Of a DNA stretch of 10,860 nucleotides, positions 6,086 to 10,860 are shown piece by piece. The first letter of the stretch is position 1. Each line of letters begins with the position of its first letter. A program made the translations under genes and the position numbers. Below the pieces are notes generated by a model. The model was not told the DNA's origin. It searched no databases and saw only the letters and a program-made list of their open reading frames with translations. Origin of the DNA: Candidatus Methanomethylophilaceae archaeon (GTDB lineage: Archaea; Thermoplasmatota; Thermoplasmata; Methanomassiliicoccales; Methanomethylophilaceae); assembly GCA_007116915.1 (NCBI GenBank), contig SKHQ01000047.1:1-10860 (forward strand). Direction: 5' to 3'.

Positions 6086-7170
6086 TGCCCCGCATATCAC
6101 TGCAAAAGGTCACAATGAGGTTCGGCGACATATACGCCGTACGGGACATAGACCTGGTCATCAAGGACGGCGAGTATCTCACCATCCTCGGTCCTTCAGG
6201 ATGCGGTAAGACATCTTTGATAAAGGTCATATCCGGATTGTGGACCCCCTCGGAGGGGAGGGTCCTGATAGATGGTGAGGACGTTACCGACGTACCCATC
6301 GAGGACCGGCAGGTCGGTTATGTGTTCCAGAACATCGCCCTTTTCCCTCATATGAAAGTGGCTAAGAACGTGTCCTTCGGGCCGAGGATGCAAGGAAAGA
6401 CCACTGAGGAAGGAAAGGAGATTGCGGACCGGTTTCTGAAATTGGTCAACATGCTCGACCGTCTCAACATGTTTCCCGGTGAGTTATCAGGAGGGGAGCA
6501 GCAGAAGGTGGCCATCGCCAGGGCGATGGCATCCGGTGCCAGACTCCTACTCCTCGATGAGCCGTTGTCAGCATTGGACGCGCGGGTGAGGATGGACCTC
6601 CGTTATGAGATCCGCCGCCTGGTCAAGGAGTTGGGAATAACCGTTATACACGTCACCCACGACCAGGATGAGGCCATGTCGGTGTCCGACCGTATAGTGG
6701 TCATGCGCAACGGCAGCATCGTGGAGAGCGATAGCCCCATGAGGCTGTACAGACGACCGAACAATTTATTCACAGCTTATTTCATAGGGGAGACCAACCT
6801 CTTGGAGGGCATGGTCTCCGACAAGGATGACCGTAACATACTGGTCAAGCTGAGGGACGGCACGGATATCAAGGTGGGCGGTAACCGCCACTTCAACATC
6901 AACGATGCCATCGTCCTGTCGGTGAGACCGGAGTATGTGTATCCTGCCAAAGAGGGTCTGAGCGCCAAGGTCGTCCAGGTGATATACATGGGCAGCTATT
7001 GGCGTGTCGTTACCCGGGCGAAGAGCGAGGACATAGTGGAATACAACATTCCCAAGCACCACGAACCCCCGGCCATAGGTCAGGAGTTGGAGCTGGTGTT
7101 CAACCGTAAGATGTCCATGGTGTACAGGAGGCCCAAAGAGGGCATATCGGAGGCGGTCAGGCTTGAGTGA
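6085..7170 (+). CDS. ABC transporter ATP-binding protein B
   Basis: A second importer ATPase of 361 residues, paralogous to the preceding one, probably forming a heterodimer under the fused permease. All motifs are canonical: Walker A GPSGCGKTS (36-44), Q-loop VFQNIALFPHM with Gln82, signature LSGGEQQK (134-141), Walker B LLLLDEP with Glu159, D-loop LSALDA, and His192 in VTHDQDEAM. A C-terminal TOBE-like domain covers about 240-350. By eye the two ATPases share roughly 40% identity in the N-terminal part, and both end in RLE, which suggests an old tandem duplication. The ATG at 6085 is preferred over an upstream in-frame GTG at 6013 because a GAGGT site lies 7 nt before it and protein alignment starts there. 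The stop lies inside the next gene. Confidence 0.93.
   Translation: MPRISLQKVTMRFGDIYAVRDIDLVIKDGEYLTILGPSGCGKTSLIKVISGLWTPSEGRVLIDGEDVTDVPIEDRQVGYVFQNIALFPHMKVAKNVSFGPRMQGKTTEEGKEIADRFLKLVNMLDRLNMFPGELSGGEQQKVAIARAMASGARLLLLDEPLSALDARVRMDLRYEIRRLVKELGITVIHVTHDQDEAMSVSDRIVVMRNGSIVESDSPMRLYRRPNNLFTAYFIGETNLLEGMVSDKDDRNILVKLRDGTDIKVGGNRHFNINDAIVLSVRPEYVYPAKEGLSAKVVQVIYMGSYWRVVTRAKSEDIVEYNIPKHHEPPAIGQELELVFNRKMSMVYRRPKEGISEAVRLE
7149..7153 (+). promoter_or_regulatory. Shine-Dalgarno site deciding the TTG start of the PhoU-like gene
   Basis: GGAGG lies within the ATPase B 3' end, 9 nt before TTG 7163. The next in-frame ATG is at about 7232-7235 and would remove the N-terminal LLDWFGKRRE segment typical of the family, so TTG is favoured. 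Confidence 0.55.
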
Positions 7171-7846
7171 CAACAAAGGAAGGTCCCTATTGGATTGGTT
7201 CGGCAAGAGGCGTGAGGACTTCGTCCTCAAAGGCATGAGAGAGCACGGCCTCATAATAATAGACGCAGTCAACGAGCTGGAGAGAAGCATCATCGCCATG
7301 TCCAAAGGCGATGAGGACACCGCCATGGGGGCTGTCAACCGTCTCGTGCTGAGTGAGAAGGAGGCGGACAGGATAGAGGACCGTCTCGTTTTCAAGCTGA
7401 GCAAAGGAGATCTAGACCCCCGCGAGAGGGAGGACCTAATGCATTTGGTCCGCAAAATGGACCGCATCGCCGACTGGGCGATGGAAGGTGCCATTCACGT
7501 TCAACTGATAATCGAGGCCGCCATCGATATACCCAATCACATATGGGAGGCCCTGCGCTCGATGTGCAACGAACTCGCACTGGCGACCAAGATGCTCCTG
7601 CGCGCTGTCGAGAGGCTGGGAGCTGATGAGGAGGACGCCCTGAAGTGCATCCAGAACATCAAATCCCAGGAGAGGGTCATCGACGAGCTCAATGTCTCCA
7701 TACTCAAGAAGATCCTCACTGCGGATATGGACCACCGCGGTACGATGATGTCCAAAGGTCTGCTCGACTCCATAGAGAAGTCCGCCGACCGTTGTAAGGA
7801 CTGTGCGGACACCATACAGATCCTCATAACCGCCCGTACGGACTGA
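7163..7846 (+). CDS. PhoU-like / DUF47 family protein
   Basis: A 227-residue, all-helical soluble protein of the DUF47 (TIGR00153) branch of the PhoU superfamily. It has two related helical bundles. The repeat motifs are SEKEADRIEDRLV (64-76), LVRKMDRIADWAM (95-107) and SIEKSADRCKDCADTI (203-218), whose Glu/Asp spacing matches the metal-cluster surfaces of PhoU proteins. DUF47 members usually sit beside Pit phosphate transporters and PhoU beside PstSCAB. Here the neighbour is a different ABC transporter, so it may act as a regulator or gate of that transporter. This is inference, and a direct phosphate role is not shown. The gene starts at TTG, overlaps ATPase B by 8 nt, and is followed after 4 nt by glmM. 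No membrane segment or DNA-binding domain is seen. Confidence 0.87.
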   Translation: MSDNKGRSLLDWFGKRREDFVLKGMREHGLIIIDAVNELERSIIAMSKGDEDTAMGAVNRLVLSEKEADRIEDRLVFKLSKGDLDPREREDLMHLVRKMDRIADWAMEGAIHVQLIIEAAIDIPNHIWEALRSMCNELALATKMLLRAVERLGADEEDALKCIQNIKSQERVIDELNVSILKKILTADMDHRGTMMSKGLLDSIEKSADRCKDCADTIQILITARTD

Positions 7847-7850
7847 TACC

Positions 7851-9197
7851 ATGACCCAAAGGCTGTTCGGCACCAACGGTGTGCGTGGCATAGTCAATGA
7901 GGACATGAACTCCCTTCTTGCCCTTCAATTAGGCAAGGCCATAGGCAAGTTCATGGGCGGTAAGGTCGCCATCGCCACTGACACCCGCACCTCCCGGCAC
8001 ATGATATCCTCGGCGGTAATCGCCGGCCTCACCGCTGTCGGCGTTGAGGTCCTGGACCTGGGTGTGGTGCCCACACCGGTTCTGCAATTCTACATAAAGA
8101 ACCGTTCCGAGGTACGGGGCGGGGTGATGATAACCGCTTCCCACAACCCTCCTCAGTTCAACGGCATCAAATGCGTCGACCATGATGGTACCGAGATGCC
8201 GCGTGAGAAGGAGATGGAGATCGAGGAATTGTTCTGTTCCCAGATCCAATGCTCGGATTGGGATGATGTCGGTAGCGTCCATCCCGTCTCCGAGGCCGTG
8301 GAGGAGTACCTCGAGGCGGTGATGTCCCATGTGGATGCCGCCGCCATACGTGACGCCGCCCTTACGGTGGTCATGGACTGCGCCAATGGCGCCGCCTACT
8401 CCGTGGGCCCGATGCTCATGGACCGGCTCGGTGTGAGAGCGGTGACCATAAACGCCGACCCTCAGGGCAAGTTCCCCGGCCATCCGAGCGAACCGACCGC
8501 TGAGAACCTCCGTGACCTCCTGTCATTGGTGGTGGCGGTGGGTGCAGACCTTGGCGTAGCCTTCGACGGTGATGCTGATAGAGCGGTATTCGTCGATGAG
8601 AAGGGAGGATACCTTCCCGGCGACAAGAGTCTAGCGCTCGTCTCCAAAGCGATGCTGAGTGAGAACAAGGGCATAGTGGTCACGCCAGTCAGCTCATCAT
8701 CCATGGTGGAGGAGGTCGTCACCGCCGCGGGCGGAACGATAGACTACACCGCAGTCGGCTCCCCGATAGTGGCCCGGCGCATGATAGTGACCGGAGCCAT
8801 CTTCGGCGGGGAGGAGAACGGCGGCCTTATATTCCCGGATCATCAATTCTGCCGCGACGGCCCTATGACTCTGGCTAAAATGCTGGAGACCGTGGTCCGC
8901 AACGGCGAGCTGTCACAACAGGTGGCGGAATTACCGATCTACTACACCGAGAAACGGAAGTTCGTCTGCCCCAACGATTCCAAGACCGGTCTGCAGGAGA
9001 AGGTCAAGGACATCTTCCGCGACGAGAAGGTGGACGACACCGACGGCATCAAGATACTGTTCGATGACGGTTGGGTACTCATCCGCGCCTCCGGCACGGA
9101 GCCGATTTTCCGTGTCTATTCGGAATCCAAGTATAAGGACAAGGCCATAGAGAGGGCGGACAGGATTTCGGCTCAGTTGGAGAACCTGGTCTGCTGA
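7851..9197 (+). CDS. glmM: Phosphoglucosamine mutase, archaeal type
   Basis: A 448-residue alpha-D-phosphohexomutase, complete and of normal length. It should convert glucosamine 6-phosphate to glucosamine 1-phosphate on the way to UDP-GlcNAc. Four family signatures are present: LFGTNGVRGI near the N-terminus, the phosphoserine loop TASHNPP with catalytic Ser97 (95-101), the Mg-binding loop DGDADR (239-244), the sugar-binding loop GGEENGG (319-325), and the phosphate-binding loop RASGTEP (412-418). The archaeal GlmM group is favoured over phosphomannomutase by the LFGTNGVRG opening and the GEENGG form, though mixed activity is possible. The gene starts 4 nt after the PhoU-like gene with only a weak ribosome-binding match, so it is probably coupled to it. 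The stop TGA abuts the convergent stop of the next gene. Confidence 0.92.
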   Translation: MTQRLFGTNGVRGIVNEDMNSLLALQLGKAIGKFMGGKVAIATDTRTSRHMISSAVIAGLTAVGVEVLDLGVVPTPVLQFYIKNRSEVRGGVMITASHNPPQFNGIKCVDHDGTEMPREKEMEIEELFCSQIQCSDWDDVGSVHPVSEAVEEYLEAVMSHVDAAAIRDAALTVVMDCANGAAYSVGPMLMDRLGVRAVTINADPQGKFPGHPSEPTAENLRDLLSLVVAVGADLGVAFDGDADRAVFVDEKGGYLPGDKSLALVSKAMLSENKGIVVTPVSSSSMVEEVVTAAGGTIDYTAVGSPIVARRMIVTGAIFGGEENGGLIFPDHQFCRDGPMTLAKMLETVVRNGELSQQVAELPIYYTEKRKFVCPNDSKTGLQEKVKDIFRDEKVDDTDGIKILFDDGWVLIRASGTEPIFRVYSESKYKDKAIERADRISAQLENLVC

Positions 9198-9767
9198 TCA
9201 GAGCAGCCATTGCAGCAGGTAGAACACTCCGAAGAGCAGGAACACCACGCCAGCCAACGATCGCATGGTATGCGGTGACACTTTGGAGCTGATCTTCTGG
9301 CCGAGGTACACCTCGATGGCGACCATCAGTATGAATGCCAAGGATGCTCCTGCGATGACTGCCAACGCATCCCCGGTGGACGCCGCGAGGGTGAAGATCG
9401 CTATCTGCGTCTTGTCACCCATCTCCATCAGTGTTATCAACGAGAAGGTGGCAAGGAACCCGCTTGATGAACGAGTGATAAGCACATCCTCCTCCCCATC
9501 TTCGTTCTTTATAAGCATGTAGGAGCCGAACGCCAGGAACACGAGCGCGGCCAACGGTACGGTGATCGAATCATCGACCAGGTTGGATATCGCCGCTCCC
9601 AGAAAGGCCGCTATCACCGATAACAGAATCAATGCGGAAACGGCGCCGAAGAACACCCCCCTGCGACCGTAACGGGCGGCGAGGGCTATCACCGCGAACA
9701 TGCTCTTGTCGCCCAGCTCCGCAACCCCCACAAGACCGAAGGTGCTTATGAGAACGCCGAGGTCCAA
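9198..9767 (-). CDS. UPF0016 / TMEM165-GDT1 family cation transporter
   Basis: A 189-residue membrane protein with six predicted helices in two inverted three-helix halves. Each half carries the family signature E-x-G-D-K-S/T: AELGDKS (Glu17, Asp20) and MEMGDKT (Glu115, Asp118). A charged loop at about 88-100 (KNEDGEEDVL) separates the halves. Characterised family members move Mn2+ (bacterial and cyanobacterial exporters or exchangers) or Ca2+/Mn2+ (yeast Gdt1, human TMEM165). Export of manganese is the most likely role here, by family. The start is TTG at 9765-9767, with AGGTGAT 3 nt upstream. It follows the agmatinase stop by 4 nt, so the two form one operon. The gene ends exactly against glmM on the opposite strand. 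Confidence 0.9.
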   Translation of the reverse strand: MDLGVLISTFGLVGVAELGDKSMFAVIALAARYGRRGVFFGAVSALILLSVIAAFLGAAISNLVDDSITVPLAALVFLAFGSYMLIKNEDGEEDVLITRSSSGFLATFSLITLMEMGDKTQIAIFTLAASTGDALAVIAGASLAFILMVAIEVYLGQKISSKVSPHTMRSLAGVVFLLFGVFYLLQWLL

Positions 9768-9770
9768 GCG

Positions 9771-9777
9771 ATCACCT
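9771..9777 (-). promoter_or_regulatory. Shine-Dalgarno site deciding the TTG start of the GDT1-type gene
   Basis: On the minus strand AGGTGAT is a full match to the anti-Shine-Dalgarno core. It contains the TGA stop of the agmatinase gene and ends 3 nt before TTG 9767. It strongly supports coupled initiation at this TTG. Confidence 0.7.
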
Positions 9778-10620
9778 GTTCTTGGAGCTGACCGCCATCG
9801 CTTCCCGTATCAGACGGGCGGCGAGGACCGAGGTGTTGCCGTTGTCGTAGGGGGGCGAGACCTCGACCACATCGAAACCGACCAGTCGCTCACCTATGAT
9901 GTTGATCAGCTTCTTCACATGCAGAGGAAGGAGACCGAAGGGTTCGGGCGTCCCGGTGCCGGGGGCGTAGGCGGGGTCGATCCCGTCGATGTCCACCGTC
10001 AGGTAGACCTTCTCATTCTTAAGATGGTCCAGAGTCCTCTCGGCGGCCCATTCCATCCCCTTCTCGAGGATGGTGAACGAGTCCACATGGAAGGGCAGAC
10101 CGGCATCGACCTCCTCCTTGGATATGGAACGCACGCCGAGGCTGGCCACATTATCCTTGCCGACATGGTCGGCGCAGCGTCTCATGACGCAGGCGTGGCT
10201 GTTCTTCATCCCCATATACTCGTCGCGGAAGTCTGTGTGGGCGTCGACGGATATGACGGAGATGTCCTTACTGAACGCTTTAACGATGGGAACGGTGACC
10301 GAATGCTCGCCACCGATTGTTATGGGGAACTTGCCCGCATCCACGATTCGGGAGGCCTCGATCCATGCGGCCTCGACCATCTCGTCCACTTGGGCATACT
10401 CGTCGAGGTCTCCCATGTCATGGATCTTCAGGTCGCCGATGTCATGGTCGTGCTCGAACATGTACATCTCGAGGTTGTAGGACGAACGACGCACTGAATC
10501 GGGCGCATCCCGACAGCCTGCACGGAATGAGGTGGTGCGGTCGAACGGAATTCCCATTATGACATAGTCAGCATCCTCGAAGGAATGCTCGCAGTCCGCA
10601 AAACTCGCTCCCCGTATCAT
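9772..10620 (-). CDS. speB: Agmatinase-family ureohydrolase
   Basis: A 282-residue ureohydrolase, complete, predicted to split agmatine (or an agmatine-derived group) into putrescine (or its equivalent) and urea with a two-manganese centre. The metal ligands are all visible: His106 in GGEHSVT, Asp126, His128 and Asp130 in DAHTDFRDEY, and Asp210 and Asp212 in VDIDGIDPAY. GTGTPEPFGL (221-230) is the family's substrate loop, with Phe where many members have Gly. His142 in NSHACVMRR is the usual active-site His region. It starts at ATG 10620, 7 nt after the aIF5A gene ends, with a TGTGAT ribosome-binding match inside that gene. Arginase and formimidoylglutamase are less likely by motif and context. 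The aIF5A neighbour suggests a possible role in the hypusine pathway. Confidence 0.9.
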   Translation of the reverse strand: MIRGASFADCEHSFEDADYVIMGIPFDRTTSFRAGCRDAPDSVRRSSYNLEMYMFEHDHDIGDLKIHDMGDLDEYAQVDEMVEAAWIEASRIVDAGKFPITIGGEHSVTVPIVKAFSKDISVISVDAHTDFRDEYMGMKNSHACVMRRCADHVGKDNVASLGVRSISKEEVDAGLPFHVDSFTILEKGMEWAAERTLDHLKNEKVYLTVDIDGIDPAYAPGTGTPEPFGLLPLHVKKLINIIGERLVGFDVVEVSPPYDNGNTSVLAARLIREAMAVSSKNR

Positions 10621-10627
10621 TTAACAA

Positions 10628-10860
10628 TCACATCAGGCGCTGGCGGCCCATGGCGATCATGTACATGACCTCGCCGCCCTCTTCCAACGGTGACTCGATA
10701 TCGTCCGGTATGGGTATGATGATGTTCTCGTAGGTCTCAAGGTCCATCAGTTGAACCTCATTGTTGACTATCGAGAGTATCTGGGCACGGCGCTTGTCTA
10801 TCATCGGGACCTGGACTTTGGCCTTGACCGGGGACACCAGGGTCTTCTTCGAACCGGAGA
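10628..10860 (-). CDS. Translation initiation factor 5A (aIF5A), C-terminal part (5' end outside window)
   Basis: The last 77 or so codons of archaeal IF5A, which helps ribosomes pass difficult peptide bonds and carries hypusine or deoxyhypusine. The frame stays open to the window edge, so the N-terminal SH3-like domain and the modified lysine loop lie beyond 10860. The visible part has the link strand KKTLVSPVKAKVQVP followed by the S1/OB-like C-domain with IDKRRAQILSI and VQLMDLETYENI, then a C-terminal AMGRQRL that matches the family's EAMGRRKI. The GTG at 10837 is internal and not a start. The stop lies 7 nt before the agmatinase gene on the same strand, and the two are probably cotranscribed. 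Confidence 0.93.
   Translation of the reverse strand, partial: SGSKKTLVSPVKAKVQVPMIDKRRAQILSIVNNEVQLMDLETYENIIIPIPDDIESPLEEGGEVMYMIAMGRQRLM

Noticed and set aside
6766..7494. A 242-codon minus-strand open frame across ATPase B and the PhoU-like gene
   Set aside because: Low-complexity Ser/Leu/Arg product opposite two well-supported genes. It has no motif or ribosome site.
9700..10497. A 265-codon open frame on the plus strand
   Set aside because: It is antisense to the agmatinase gene, which has all its metal-binding motifs. The translation is Asp/His/Val-rich with no recognisable domain.
10628..10837. A free-standing 69-residue gene starting at GTG 10837
   Set aside because: The frame stays open to the window edge and the sequence is the C-terminal half of aIF5A, so the GTG is an internal Val codon.

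Overview
The window looks archaeal, most likely a moderate-GC Thermoplasmata lineage such as Methanomassiliicoccales. The domain call rests on an Sm-like archaeal protein, aIF5A, an archaeal-type GlmM, a BRE/TATA-like promoter in the one real intergenic gap, and Shine-Dalgarno sites of the GGTGAT/GGAGG type. The order-level call is inference from general resemblance and is less sure. Three of the genes appear to start with TTG. Of 13 readable stops, ten are TGA, two TAG and one TAA.

Region 1 (1-3182, + strand) is a tightly packed housekeeping run. It holds the C-terminal head of SMC, then ScpA and ScpB (together the SMC condensin complex), a small Sm-like RNA-binding protein, and a sugar-1-phosphate nucleotidylyltransferase. 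SMC and ScpA overlap by ATGA. ScpA and ScpB touch with no spacer. The coding frame is the same from ScpA through the nucleotidylyltransferase.

Region 2 (3183-3353) is the only gap of note. It is AT-rich and holds a probable poly-T terminator followed by a promoter area with perfect short palindromes.

Region 3 (3354-9197, + strand) is one probable operon. It encodes a fused two-half ABC permease, two different ABC ATPases of exactly equal length, a PhoU-like (DUF47) protein, and archaeal phosphoglucosamine mutase. Junctions are 1-nt, 1-nt and 8-nt overlaps and a 4-nt gap. No substrate-binding protein is present, and the substrate cannot be read from the sequence. The pairing of a PhoU-like protein with a non-Pst ABC transporter and a dual-ATPase architecture is the most unusual system here.

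Region 4 (9198-10860, - strand) is a convergent operon. In transcription order it encodes the C-terminal part of aIF5A, an agmatinase-family ureohydrolase and a six-helix UPF0016/TMEM165/GDT1 cation transporter. aIF5A next to agmatinase fits the archaeal link between agmatine and hypusine. The GDT1-type transporter next to a probable Mn-dependent enzyme suggests a manganese link. The stop codons of GlmM and the GDT1 gene abut to form TGATCA, with no spacer between the two operons.
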